Shown here piece by piece: positions 43,013 through 51,372 of a stretch of 64,000 nt of DNA. The position numbers and the translations under genes are program-made. The notes below the pieces were generated by a model, which worked only from the letters and a program-made list of their open reading frames with translations, was not told the origin of the DNA and searched no databases. The DNA comes from Actinomadura meyerae (lineage in GTDB: Bacteria; Actinomycetota; Actinomycetes; Streptosporangiales; Streptosporangiaceae), in assembly GCF_900188445.1 (NCBI RefSeq), contig NZ_FZOR01000001.1, positions 186,001 through 250,000 on the forward strand. The letters run 5' to 3'. Every line of letters starts with the position of its first letter. The first letter of the stretch is position 1.

Positions 43013-44730
43013 GCCTGGCACGACGGGTCGTGCCAGATCACCCAGCCGATCGACCAGTCCTCGCGGGCGTGGTGCCGCCAGCCCGCCGGATGCCGGGGCC
43101 ATGACGCCTCCGGGGGCGTCCCGTCCGGCGGGGAGACCACGACCGTGCACACGCCGGGTGCGGGCGGCCGGCCGTCGCGGACGTCGATCCGGCCGATGCG
43201 CGTCCACCACACCGGGTACATGAGCTTGGTCCTGACCGCCCAGTGGACCGACGCGTCCGCGGCGACCCCGCCTGCCTGCGGGCCGGGGAGCGGCGGGGCG
43301 GGGCGGACGCGCTCGGGGGACGGCCCCATGGCGAACGCCAGCGCGGCCAGGCTCGTCCCGGCCAGGGCGGCGGCCGCCAGCGGCGTCCGCCCCAGCCGGG
43401 ACAGGACGGCGAGCCCGCAGAGCAGCCCGAGCGCGGTGAGCGACGCCTCCGCCGGATGCAGCGCGGTCCGGTCGCCGGTGAGGAACGTGGTCTCGGGGAA
43501 GTCGAACGCGATGAACGCGTGGGTGTTCAGCCGCTCTCCCGCGTAGGCGGTGACGCAGAGCCCGGCCCCCGCGGTGAGGAGGCCGGACGCGGCCACCAGC
43601 AGGAGGGCCCTGCGGGCGCCCGAGCGCAGCAGCGCCGCCGCCCCGGCCAGCGCGTAGACGACGGCCACGCACGACAGGTACCGGCCGTAGGCGAAGTTGC
43701 CGACCCGGTGCTCGTCCGGCAGCGCGGCCGACGACGCGTAGGCGATCCCGCACGTGGCGGCGAGCAGCACGCCCGCCATGATCCGGTCGGCCGCCGGGGC
43801 GCGCCGCCGCACGAGCGCCGCCGCGACGGCGGCGAGGCCCACCCCGGCCAGCCCCCAGGTGGAGACGACCAGGTACCAGAGCTGCCCGGCCGCCCCCGAC
43901 AGCGCCCATGCCTGCCCGGCGGCCGTGGTCAGCCGCGTCTCCAGGGTCCCCGCCAGATCGCGGACTCCGCCGGGGTACAGCACCGCCTCCAGCCGGGCGT
44001 TCAGCGCCGCCCCGAGGGCGTACCCGGCGGCGGCAGCGGCGGCCCCGGCCAGGCCGCCGCGCCGCCGCCGCCCGCTCACCGCGATGGCGGCCAGCGCCAG
44101 GACGTGGACGAGCAGGACGATCGTCCCGCGCGAGTGGACGGCCGCCATGGCCGACGCCGCCAGGCTCGCGAGCACCGCACCGCCCGCGCCGCCGTCGCGG
44201 GCGAAGCGGTCGAGCGCGAGCAGCCAGGCCAGAACGAGCACCGGCAGGACGGCGTCCGCGAGCGCGAAGGCGCCGAAGAAGGTCCCGGCGGGCAGCAGCG
44301 CCGCCGCGAACGCGAGCGGCAGTGCGGCGCGGCGGCCGAGCCCGAACCGCCGCGCGGCCGCGTACCCGAGCGGGAAGAGCGCCGCGCCGACCACCGCGTT
44401 GATCGCCATGACGGCCGTGTAGACCGTCGCCGGGTCGTGCGACAGCCAGTGGGCGGGCGCCAGCAGCAGCGCGTATCCGCCCTGGTAGAACGTGTTGCCG
44501 GACAGGTCGGCGCCGGGCCCGCCGGCCAGCCACCGGGCCGCGACGAGATAGCCGGTCTCGTCGGGGTTCGCGGCCGGCCCGGTCCGGGCGCGGGCGAACC
44601 ACATCCGGACCGCCGCCTGGGCGAGCACGCCCGCCGCGAGCAGCCAGGGCAGCGCCCGGGGACGGCGGCGGGCGGGCGGGGGCGGTGCGGCCGCGGCGGG
44701 CGGCCTTGGCCGGGCGGTCGTGACGATCAT
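43006..44730 (-). CDS. GT-C-type membrane glycosyltransferase-like protein
   Basis: A 574-residue polytopic protein with about 11-12 helices. After helix 1 comes the acidic motif NPDETGYLVAARWL, the catalytic loop style of lipid-linked-sugar glycosyltransferases (GT39/ArnT-like). The C-terminal 90 residues are a soluble Trp-rich domain outside the membrane. I chose ATG 44730 (ribosome site GGTGGGG); GTG 44739 adds three residues. Substrates are unknown. Its 3' end overlaps the baeRF-type gene by seven bases in the convergent arrangement. Confidence 0.7.
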   Translation of the reverse strand: MIVTTARPRPPAAAAPPPPARRRPRALPWLLAAGVLAQAAVRMWFARARTGPAANPDETGYLVAARWLAGGPGADLSGNTFYQGGYALLLAPAHWLSHDPATVYTAVMAINAVVGAALFPLGYAAARRFGLGRRAALPLAFAAALLPAGTFFGAFALADAVLPVLVLAWLLALDRFARDGGAGGAVLASLAASAMAAVHSRGTIVLLVHVLALAAIAVSGRRRRGGLAGAAAAAAGYALGAALNARLEAVLYPGGVRDLAGTLETRLTTAAGQAWALSGAAGQLWYLVVSTWGLAGVGLAAVAAALVRRRAPAADRIMAGVLLAATCGIAYASSAALPDEHRVGNFAYGRYLSCVAVVYALAGAAALLRSGARRALLLVAASGLLTAGAGLCVTAYAGERLNTHAFIAFDFPETTFLTGDRTALHPAEASLTALGLLCGLAVLSRLGRTPLAAAALAGTSLAALAFAMGPSPERVRPAPPLPGPQAGGVAADASVHWAVRTKLMYPVWWTRIGRIDVRDGRPPAPGVCTVVVSPPDGTPPEASWPRHPAGWRHHAREDWSIGWVIWHDPSCQAQ

Positions 44731-44819
44731 GGGCCCCACCGTCGCGGCGGTCCGTCATGGTCCGGTGCCGGGGATGTCCGGATCTTGTGACACAGGCGAC
44801 CGAATGATCATCGGTGCCC

Positions 44820-44825
44820 GATACT
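44820..44825 (+). promoter_or_regulatory. -10-like GATACT of a leaderless start
   Basis: It ends six bases before GTG 44832 and would lie inside the gene if the upstream GTG 44814 were used, which supports 44832 as the start. Confidence 0.4.
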
Positions 44826-44831
44826 GGGCCG

Positions 44832-45506
44832 GTGGCGAGCATCCTGTTCATCGAGGACGATCCGTCCGCACGGACGGCCCTGGAGCTGGCGCTGACCCGC
44901 CAGGGGCACGGCGTCACCTCCCGGGCCACCGGCGAGGACGGCCTGGCCGCGCTGCGGTCGCGGCGCCCCGAGATCGCGATCCTGGACGTGATGCTCCCCG
45001 GCATCGACGGGATCGAGGTGTGCCGCCGCATCCGCCGCGCGGACTCGCTGCCGGTGATCCTGCTGACCGCGCGCGGCGACGACCTCGACATCGTCCTCGG
45101 CCTGGAGGCCGGCGCCGACGACTACGTGGTGAAGCCGGTCGAGCCGCGCGTGCTGGACGCGCGCATCCGCGCGGTGCTGCGCCGCGCCGACCAGACCCGC
45201 ACCGACCGGTCCGTCCACGGCGACCTGGTCATCGACCGGATGTCGCTGAAGGTGACCAAGGGCGGCACCGACCTGCGCCTCACCCCGACGGAGCTGCGGC
45301 TCCTGCTGGAGCTCGCCCGCCGCCCCGGACAGGCCCTCACCCGCCAGCACCTCCTCGCCGAGGTGTGGGAGCACACCTACCCGGGCGACTCCCGGCTCGT
45401 GGACGCCTGCGTGCAGCGCGTCCGCGCCAAGATCGAGGACGAGCCCGCCGAGCCGCGGCTGATCGAGACCGTCCGGGGGTTCGGCTACCGGTTCGCGGCG
45501 CCGTGA
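44832..45506 (+). CDS. OmpR-family response regulator
   Basis: A 224-residue regulator with receiver acidic residues near 8-10 and phospho-acceptor Asp52 in AILDVMLPG. The winged helix has LTPTELRLLLELARRPGQALTRQHLL and ends RGFGYRFAAP. The start GTG 44832 is favoured by the -10 box six bases before it. It overlaps the kinase gene at GTGA (45503-45506). It resembles envelope-stress regulators such as CseB, but the identity is not provable from sequence alone. Confidence 0.9.
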   Translation: MASILFIEDDPSARTALELALTRQGHGVTSRATGEDGLAALRSRRPEIAILDVMLPGIDGIEVCRRIRRADSLPVILLTARGDDLDIVLGLEAGADDYVVKPVEPRVLDARIRAVLRRADQTRTDRSVHGDLVIDRMSLKVTKGGTDLRLTPTELRLLLELARRPGQALTRQHLLAEVWEHTYPGDSRLVDACVQRVRAKIEDEPAEPRLIETVRGFGYRFAAP

Positions 45507-46990
45507 CGCGCCGCCACCGGTTCACCGGGCTGCGGTGGCGGCTCGCCGCCGCGTTCACCGCGGTCGCGCTGCTGGCGTCGGTGCTGGCGTCCGGCATCTC
45601 CTACGTGCTGATGCGGCGGATGATGCTCCAGCGCGCGCAGGACGCGGTGCTCTCCGACGTCCGCGACACCCTCGCCCGGCAGGTTCCGGTCAGCCTGCCG
45701 CCCGACGCGGCTCCGCTGGTCGGCGCGGCCCTGGAGGATGCGCTCGGCGCCGCCCCGGGCCGCAAGGCGGTCGCGGTGCCGGTGCCGCTGATCGCCGGGG
45801 AGGTGGGCGTCCCGCCGCCCGGCGCGCTGGACGTCCCGGTGACCCGGGAGTTCGCCCGGCAGGCGCTGGACGGCGTGGTCTTCCGGCGCGTCGTCGTCAA
45901 GGACCGGGCGACCGGAGGACGCCCCTACCTGCTCGTCGGCGCCCGCGCGACCGGTTACACGACCACCGTGGACGAGCCGTCGCGGACGACACCGCCGATG
46001 GTGTTCGTCTCGGCCGGCCTGGAACGGGAGGCCGCCGACCTGCGGCTGTTCACCCGCGTCCTGCTGATCGCGGACGCCGCCGCGCTGGCGGCGGCGCTCG
46101 GGCTCGCGCTGCTGGCGACGCGGGGCGTGCTGGGCCCCGTGCGCCGCCTCGGCGCCGCCGCCCGCGCGCTCGGCGCGGGCGAGCTGGGTACCCGGGTCCA
46201 GGTGCGCGGCCACGACGAGCTGGCCGGCCTCGCCCGCACGTTCAACGGCACCGCCGACGCCCTGGAGCGGACGGTCACCGAGCTGCGCGCCATGGAGGCC
46301 GCCTCGCGCCGGTTCGTCGCGGACGTCTCGCACGAGCTGCGCACCCCGCTCACCTCCATGGTCGCGATGACCGGTGTGCTGGCCGAGGAGGCGGCGGACG
46401 CGCCGGACGGCGGCGAGGCGGCGCGGCTCGTCGCGGCGGAGACGCGGCGGCTCGGCGCGCTGGTGGAGAACCTGATCGAGATCAGCCGGTTCGACGCTGG
46501 GGCCGCCGCGCTCGTCCTCGACGACGTGCACGTGGCCACCGCGGTCGGCGCCACCCTGGAGGCGCGCGGCTGGCGGGACGAGGTCGCGGTCGAGGGGCCC
46601 GCGGACCTGTTCGTCCGGCTGGATCCGCGGCGCTTCGACGTGATCGTCGCCAACCTCGCCGGGAACGCCCTGAAGCACGGGCGCCCGCCCGTCACGCTGC
46701 GCTTCGCGCGCACCGGCGGGGAGGAGGGCGGGGAGGACGGCGCCGGCGTGCGGGTCGTGGTGGCCGACCGCGGCCCCGGCCTCCCCGACGACCTGCTCCC
46801 CGTGGTCTTCGACCGGTTCACCAAGGCCGAGGCGGCGCGCTCGCGCAGCGAGGGCAGCGGCCTCGGCCTCTCGATCGCCAGGGAGAACGCCGTGCTGCAC
46901 GGCGGGACGCTGGACGCCGCGAACGGGCCGGACGGCGGCGCCGTGTTCACGCTGTGGCTGCCCGGCGGCGCGGAGGAGGAGGACGCATGA
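45503..46990 (+). CDS. two-component sensor histidine kinase, OmpR-partner type
   Basis: A 495-residue kinase. Two membrane helices (about 12-34 and 192-214) flank an extracytoplasmic domain of about 155 residues. A HAMP linker follows, then His277 in the VSHELRTPL box, and the ATPase ends with FDRFTKAEAARSRSEGSGLGLSIAREN. The GTG start overlaps the regulator gene, and the stop overlaps the downstream lipoprotein gene by four bases, making a three-gene unit. An extracytoplasmic sensor plus lipoprotein suggests an envelope signal. Confidence 0.9.
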   Translation: MTRRHRFTGLRWRLAAAFTAVALLASVLASGISYVLMRRMMLQRAQDAVLSDVRDTLARQVPVSLPPDAAPLVGAALEDALGAAPGRKAVAVPVPLIAGEVGVPPPGALDVPVTREFARQALDGVVFRRVVVKDRATGGRPYLLVGARATGYTTTVDEPSRTTPPMVFVSAGLEREAADLRLFTRVLLIADAAALAAALGLALLATRGVLGPVRRLGAAARALGAGELGTRVQVRGHDELAGLARTFNGTADALERTVTELRAMEAASRRFVADVSHELRTPLTSMVAMTGVLAEEAADAPDGGEAARLVAAETRRLGALVENLIEISRFDAGAAALVLDDVHVATAVGATLEARGWRDEVAVEGPADLFVRLDPRRFDVIVANLAGNALKHGRPPVTLRFARTGGEEGGEDGAGVRVVVADRGPGLPDDLLPVVFDRFTKAEAARSRSEGSGLGLSIARENAVLHGGTLDAANGPDGGAVFTLWLPGGAEEEDA

Positions 46991-47502
46991 GACCGCCGCG
47001 CGTGCTCGCGGTGCTGGCGGCCTGCGCCGCCCTGGCCGGCTGCGGCATCAGGCCGACCGGGACCATCCGGGCGGGAGGGCCGCCGAGCGCCGCCGCCTAC
47101 CCCGCGACGGTCACCGTGTACCTCGTCCACGGCGGCAGGCTGCGGGCCGTGACGCGGCCCGGCCTGCCGGGGGAGCCCCACCTCGGCATCGGCCAGCTGA
47201 GCGTGCCGCCGACGACCCGCGAGCGCGACATGGGGCTGCGCACGGAGATCCGCGAGCGGCTCGTGGCGTACTCGGTCGTCGACGAGCACGGCCCGGTGAC
47301 CCGCCGCGCGATCCTGGTCGTCCGGCCCGCCGGGCGGCCGGACACCCCGCGGCGGTGGTCGCGGACGGCGCTCGCCCAGATCGCCTGCACCGCGCAGGCC
47401 GTCCCGGGCATCGACCGCGTCAACCTGTCGTCGACGCCGAAGCTGGACGGAACCGTCTGGACGAGCCTGGCCTGCGACGATTTCGCCGACCTGCTCGAAT
47501 GA
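46987..47502 (+). CDS. small envelope lipoprotein in the two-component operon
   Basis: A 171-residue lipoprotein with lipobox LAGC (Cys19). The mature domain (YPATVTVYLVHGGRLRAVTR and a Cys pair near its end) resembles a GerM/LpqB-N-like fold, as found in lipoproteins that modulate actinobacterial sensor kinases (compare LpqB with MtrB, CseA with CseC). ATG 46987 overlaps the kinase stop. It probably tunes the kinase. It ends back-to-back with the next gene at a shared TGATCA. Confidence 0.7.
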   Translation: MRPPRVLAVLAACAALAGCGIRPTGTIRAGGPPSAAAYPATVTVYLVHGGRLRAVTRPGLPGEPHLGIGQLSVPPTTRERDMGLRTEIRERLVAYSVVDEHGPVTRRAILVVRPAGRPDTPRRWSRTALAQIACTAQAVPGIDRVNLSSTPKLDGTVWTSLACDDFADLLE

Positions 47503-48219
47503 TCAGTTCCGGGTCAGCCACTGGGTCGTGACGTCGCCGAGGACCGAGCGGACGGCGAGGACCGCGATGCCGAGGGTGAGCACGGGCATCACGACCCAGC
47601 GCTCCACCTTGCCGTCCGTCCGCGGCACGAGCGGGACGTCGATCCGCCACGGCAGCGGCCAGAACACCGGGCAGCCGCGCGGAGTCAGGCAGTCGCCGAC
47701 CACGTGCGCGAAGCAGCCGAGCGCGACCGCGAACCCGACGAAGCTCATATCGATCTTGTGCATGAGCCAGACCGCGATGAGCGCGAGCGCGCAGTCGGCC
47801 AGCGCCGACTGCGGCTCCTTGCCCTCGAAGTCCAGCCCGATGCCGCGCAGCCCCAGGCCGACGATCATGAAGAGGCAGGCCCACCAGGCGTAGAGGTAGT
47901 GGGTGGCGAGGGTGTCCATCGCCCAGCCCATGCCGACCGCGAACAGGATCGAGTGGGTGGCCTGCCGGTGCCCGCCGGAGAGCTTCCCGATCCACTTGCA
48001 CATGTGGTGGGTGATCGGGCCGAAGGTGTTGGCGATGCGGCCGTTGTGGTGGTCGATGTCGGGCAGGATGGCCGCGCCCGCGCACACCACGGCGCCCGCG
48101 GCGACCTGCTCGGGCGACAGCGACACCGCGTGGTCGCCGAGCAGCCGCTCGTAGCCGAGCACCGGGACGGCGGCCAGCCACGCCAGCGCGCCGCTCAGGG
48201 CGTGCGTCTTGCCCATCAT
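47503..48219 (-). CDS. membrane metal-dependent hydrolase family (YdjM/DUF457-like)
   Basis: A 238-residue membrane protein with about five helices. The conserved His/Asp set is MGKTHALSGA at the start, ILPDIDHHNGRIA near 53-65, the THHMC and HRQATHSILF pair and FAHVVGDCLTPRG. These fit the YdjM-like membrane-bound metal-dependent hydrolases of unknown substrate. The start is ATG 48219 or the following ATG at 48216. Its stop abuts the convergent lipoprotein stop. Confidence 0.85.
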   Translation of the reverse strand: MMGKTHALSGALAWLAAVPVLGYERLLGDHAVSLSPEQVAAGAVVCAGAAILPDIDHHNGRIANTFGPITHHMCKWIGKLSGGHRQATHSILFAVGMGWAMDTLATHYLYAWWACLFMIVGLGLRGIGLDFEGKEPQSALADCALALIAVWLMHKIDMSFVGFAVALGCFAHVVGDCLTPRGCPVFWPLPWRIDVPLVPRTDGKVERWVVMPVLTLGIAVLAVRSVLGDVTTQWLTRN

Positions 48220-48338
48220 GTGCCGTTCCCCGCCTTCCAGAGCGTCCCCACCGCCCGTACTCAGGGCGGGACTCTAACCGGCACCTGATCGTTTTCAGTG
48301 GCGACGCGCCGAAGCGGGCGTTACGTCCCTTTGATGCG

Positions 48339-48359
48339 GGGAACGGGTCTCCGGTTCCC
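48339..48359. terminator. hairpin after the LigD-like gene
   Basis: GGGAAC and GTTCCC flank a G/C-rich centre with further pairs (eight of nine positions). It lies about 75 bases beyond the stop of the minus-strand LigD-like gene and upstream of the membrane hydrolase. Confidence 0.4.
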
Positions 48360-48360
48360 T

Positions 48361-48396
48361 GCTCATCCCACGGCTCATCCCACGGCTCATCCCACG
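48361..48396. repeat. perfect triple 12-bp tandem repeat
   Basis: The unit GCTCATCCCACG is present three times without change, 38 bases after the stop of the minus-strand LigD-like gene. Confidence 0.9.
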
Positions 48397-48433
48397 CCCG
48401 CCCGGCGCGCCTCGGGGCGTGGTGGGCGCGGGG

Positions 48434-49495
48434 TCAGACCGGGATGAAGCGCCAGGCGCCGGACTCCTCGCCCGGCTCGTACGGGGAGTCCAGGCGCTTC
48501 GCCAGCACGCCCGGCAGGCCCTGTTCGCGCGCCGCCGCCGCGACGGCGTCGCCGTCGCCGGGGAACCAGGGGGCCGTCTGCCACCTCGGCCCCGACAGCC
48601 CGAGCCCGTCGAGCCGCTCGCGCCGGTCCCGGTACGGGACGTCCAGGAGCGGGCGCCCGTCCAGATGAAGCACGTCGTAGAGCATGTACATCTCGCGGCC
48701 TTCGAGGACGGCCAGCTCCCCGTCCAGCACCGCGCGCCGGGTGCCGAGCTCGGCGCCGAGCCGGGAGCCGAGCCCGCCGGGGCCGTCCACGGGGCGGCCC
48801 CGCCCGTCGGTGAACCGGGTCCGCCCGCCCTCGACGTAGGCGGCCAGCCGCCGGCCGCCCCAGCCGAACTCGAAGCCCCACGCGTCCTGGTCGCGGGGGA
48901 GCCGCGCCCGCTCCACCGGGCGCATCGGGCGCAGCGACTCCGGCAGCGGCTCGGCCTCCGGGTCGGCCGGCGGGTCCATCCGGTGGATCATCCAGTTCTT
49001 CCCGCGCGTCCGGAACAGCACGTACCGGCCGGACACCCGCGAGCCGTGGATGACGATCTTCACCTCGCGCTCGGACCACTTCTCGGTCTCGTACGTCCCG
49101 CGGTCCCAGACGGTCATCGTCCCGGCGCCGTACTCGCCGCGCGGGATCTCGCCCTCGAACGACGCGTACTCCAGCGGATGGTCCTCGGTGTGCACGGCGA
49201 GGTGGTTCGTCTCCGGGCTCCACGGCAGGCCCTTCGGGACGGCCCACGACACCAGCACCCCGTCGCGTTCGAGCCGCAGGTCCCAGTGCAGGCTGGTCGC
49301 GTGGTGCTCCTGGACGACGAACGTGTCGTCGTTCCCGCGCGGCACGGCCGCGTCCTCCGGCACGGGCTCCGGAGTGCGTCCCGGGTCGCGCCTGCCCCGG
49401 TACTCCGCGAGCCGGTCGCCGCCCTCGTCTTTCTTCGGGGTCACGCCGGGGACATACCCGAGATCAGCGGATGAAGACGGCGTAGTCGGCGACAT
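48434..49495 (-). CDS. LigD-like protein: intact 3'-phosphoesterase, disabled ligase domain
   Basis: A 353-residue protein. The phosphoesterase domain (about 55-160) keeps the LigD catalytic set His64, His70, Asp72, Arg74 and His106 at canonical spacing (QEHHATSLHWDLR ... TEDHPLEY) and should trim 3' ends for repair. The ligase-like domain then follows: motif I reads FEFGWGGRR, where the nucleotide-accepting Lys is Gly211 and the Asp is Gly213. Motifs III (DGELAV), IV (YDVLHLDG) and V (VLAKRLDSPY) remain. Adenylation should be impossible. ATG 49495 overlaps the HhH gene by 32 bases; GTG 49444 would avoid this. Confidence 0.82.
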   Translation of the reverse strand: MSPTTPSSSADLGYVPGVTPKKDEGGDRLAEYRGRRDPGRTPEPVPEDAAVPRGNDDTFVVQEHHATSLHWDLRLERDGVLVSWAVPKGLPWSPETNHLAVHTEDHPLEYASFEGEIPRGEYGAGTMTVWDRGTYETEKWSEREVKIVIHGSRVSGRYVLFRTRGKNWMIHRMDPPADPEAEPLPESLRPMRPVERARLPRDQDAWGFEFGWGGRRLAAYVEGGRTRFTDGRGRPVDGPGGLGSRLGAELGTRRAVLDGELAVLEGREMYMLYDVLHLDGRPLLDVPYRDRRERLDGLGLSGPRWQTAPWFPGDGDAVAAAAREQGLPGVLAKRLDSPYEPGEESGAWRFIPV

Positions 49496-50153
49496 CGCCC
49501 GTCAGGTCGGCCGGCAGGCCCGCGACGGCGGCCAGCTCCTCGGCGGACATGAACCCGCCGGCCTCCGCCCGCACCCGCGTGATCCGCGCCGCCAGCTCCG
49601 GCGTGATGCCGGGCAGCAGCGTCAGCGCCTCGGCCGGGGCGTGGTTGACGTCGACGAGCCCGCCGTCGTTGTACCGCCGGGGCAGGTCGGGCCGCCCGAT
49701 CCGCAGCTCCTTGGCGAGGCCCGGGTCGGCGGCGGCCAGCTCCCGCGCCTTCTCCCGCAGCAGCCGGCGGCGCTTCACCTGCTCCACGACGGCGTCGTTG
49801 TCGACGGCCGACAGCCCGTGCGGGTCGAACACCCGGCGCCGGATCAGGAACGCGTGGCCGCAGCCCACCACCGCGAGCACGAACAGCAGCACGCCGACCA
49901 GGCGCTCGGCGCCCTCTTCCTTGCCGATGTCGGGGAGCAGGAACATCGCGAGCGCGAACACCCCGAGGTAGGCGGCCGTGGACACCATCAGATGCGCGCT
50001 GCGCCGCCACAGGGCCGCCGCCGCGAACGTGAACGGCGTGGCGTAGCCGAGGGTCAGGAACGGCAGCGCCGCCCACGTCACGCTCAGCGCCGCCCGCCCC
50101 GGAGGCATGCTGTCGGACGGGACCCTCGGCTCGTACGGCGCTGGGGCGTTCAC
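49464..50153 (-). CDS. membrane protein with C-terminal ComEA-like helix-hairpin-helix
   Basis: A 229-residue protein. Three or four helices fill residues 20-105, then a basic linker (KRRRLLREKARELA), then a helix-hairpin-helix (VDVNHAPAEALTLLPGITPELAARITRVR) of the DNA-binding ComEA type. With the adjacent LigD-like gene it might recruit DNA or a repair protein at the membrane; this is inference. It lies 57 bases after map, on the same strand, and overlaps the LigD-like gene. Confidence 0.75.
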   Translation of the reverse strand: MNAPAPYEPRVPSDSMPPGRAALSVTWAALPFLTLGYATPFTFAAAALWRRSAHLMVSTAAYLGVFALAMFLLPDIGKEEGAERLVGVLLFVLAVVGCGHAFLIRRRVFDPHGLSAVDNDAVVEQVKRRRLLREKARELAAADPGLAKELRIGRPDLPRRYNDGGLVDVNHAPAEALTLLPGITPELAARITRVRAEAGGFMSAEELAAVAGLPADLTGDVADYAVFIR

Positions 50154-50210
50154 CAGAGATTCTCCCGGCCGGCTGGGGGCGCTGAATCGGACTCTAGATC
50201 AGGGCGGCCA

Positions 50211-51062
50211 TCACGGAAGGGTGAGGATTTCGTGGCCGTCCTCGGTCACCAGCAGCGTGTGCTCGAACTGCGCCGTGCGCTTGCGGTCCTTGGTCACGAC
50301 CGTCCAGCCGTCCGGCCAGATGTCGTAGTCGTGGGTGCCGAGCGTCAGCATCGGCTCGACGGTGAACGTCATCCCGGGCTCGATGACCGTCGTGGCGGCG
50401 GGGTCGTCGTAGTGCGGGACGACCAGGCCCGAGTGGAAGGTGGTGCCGATCCCGTGCCCGGTGAAGTCGCGGACGACCCCGTACCCGAACCGCTTGGCGT
50501 ACGACTCGATGACCCGCCCGATCACGTTCAGCGCCCGGCCCGGCTTGACGGCGCGGATGCCGCGCATCGTCGCCTCGCGGGTGCGCTCCACCAGCAGCCG
50601 CGACTCCTCGTCGACGTCGCCGCACAGGAACGTCGCGTCGGTGTCGCCGTGCACGCCGCCGATGTAGGCGGTGATGTCGATGTTGATGATGTCGCCGTCG
50701 CGCAGGACCGTGTCGTCCGGGATGCCGTGGCAGATCACCTCGTTGATGGAGGTGCACAGCGACTTCGGGAACCCGCGGTAGCCCAGCGTCGACGGGTAGG
50801 CGCCGTGGTCGAGCAGGAACTCGTGCCCGATGCGGTCGAGCTCGTCGGTGGTGACGCCCGGCCGGATGTGCGTGCCGACCTCCGCCAGCGCCTGCGCCGC
50901 GATCCGCCCGGCCACCCGCATCCGCTCGATGACCTCGGGGGTCTTGACGTCGGGCTCGCCGGTCCGGGGCCGCTTCTTCCCCACGTACTCCGGGCGCGGA
51001 ATGCTCGACGGGACCTTCCGCATCGGTGAAACGTTTCCGGGCCGGAGCAGCTGGGTCGTCAT
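50211..51062 (-). CDS. map: methionine aminopeptidase, type I
   Basis: A 283-residue metalloenzyme that removes the initiator methionine. The metal site has its usual order: [38 protein letters not shown] and a late FEHTLLV. An N-terminal extension of about 40 residues ([12 protein letters not shown]) is typical of actinobacterial type Ic enzymes, with a ribosome-binding PxxP-like stretch. The start is ATG 51062. It is divergent from the small protein at 51124. Confidence 0.95.
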   Translation of the reverse strand: MTTQLLRPGNVSPMRKVPSSIPRPEYVGKKRPRTGEPDVKTPEVIERMRVAGRIAAQALAEVGTHIRPGVTTDELDRIGHEFLLDHGAYPSTLGYRGFPKSLCTSINEVICHGIPDDTVLRDGDIINIDITAYIGGVHGDTDATFLCGDVDEESRLLVERTREATMRGIRAVKPGRALNVIGRVIESYAKRFGYGVVRDFTGHGIGTTFHSGLVVPHYDDPAATTVIEPGMTFTVEPMLTLGTHDYDIWPDGWTVVTKDRKRTAQFEHTLLVTEDGHEILTLP

Positions 51063-51123
51063 AGTGATGGAGTGTAGTCAGCGGGATCGGGGCAACGAAT
51101 CCCGCGGAGCGAGAGGAGCGCCG

Positions 51124-51303
51124 ATGGCCGACGACGACGGTGACTGGTGGTTTTGCCTGAAGCACATGAGGCCCGAGCACGGGCCCGGATGCCCCGGCAA
51201 GGACCGGATGGGCCCGTACGCGTCCGAGGGCGAGGCCGCGAACGCCCTGGAGCTGGCCCGGGAGCGCAACGAGTCCTGGCGCCGCCGGGAGTCCGACGAC
51301 TGA
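51124..51303 (+). CDS. small conserved actinobacterial protein
   Basis: A 59-residue protein: DWWFCLKHMRPEHGPGCPGKDRMGPYASEGEAANALELARERNESW. The pattern of an aromatic start, CPGKDR, GPY and a final helix recurs in small actinomycete proteins of unknown function; a SPOR-like fold is possible. ATG 51124 is preceded by GAGAGGAGCG. It is divergent from map. The Cys pair at residues 11 and 23 is far apart for a zinc site. Confidence 0.65.
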   Translation: MADDDGDWWFCLKHMRPEHGPGCPGKDRMGPYASEGEAANALELARERNESWRRRESDD

Positions 51304-51316
51304 CCGCCCCTCGCGC

Positions 51317-51372
51317 GTCACTCCACGACGGTCACTCGACGACGGTCACTCCACCACGGTCACTCCACCACG
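51317..51372. repeat. four tandem 14-bp repeats
   Basis: Units start at 51317, 51331, 51345 and 51359. The last two are identical (GTCACTCCACCACG) and the first two differ by one or two bases. The final copy contains the stop codon of the minus-strand gene at 51360, so the array has grown from its 3' end. Confidence 0.9.

Noticed and set aside
41870..45091. 1073-residue open frame on the minus strand
   Set aside because: It covers the baeRF-type gene in antisense and the glycosyltransferase in a wrong frame, with Arg/Pro-rich translation only.
49450..49500. frameshift between the LigD-like and HhH genes
   Set aside because: The 32-base overlap can be explained by a later GTG start (49444); both proteins have complete domains.
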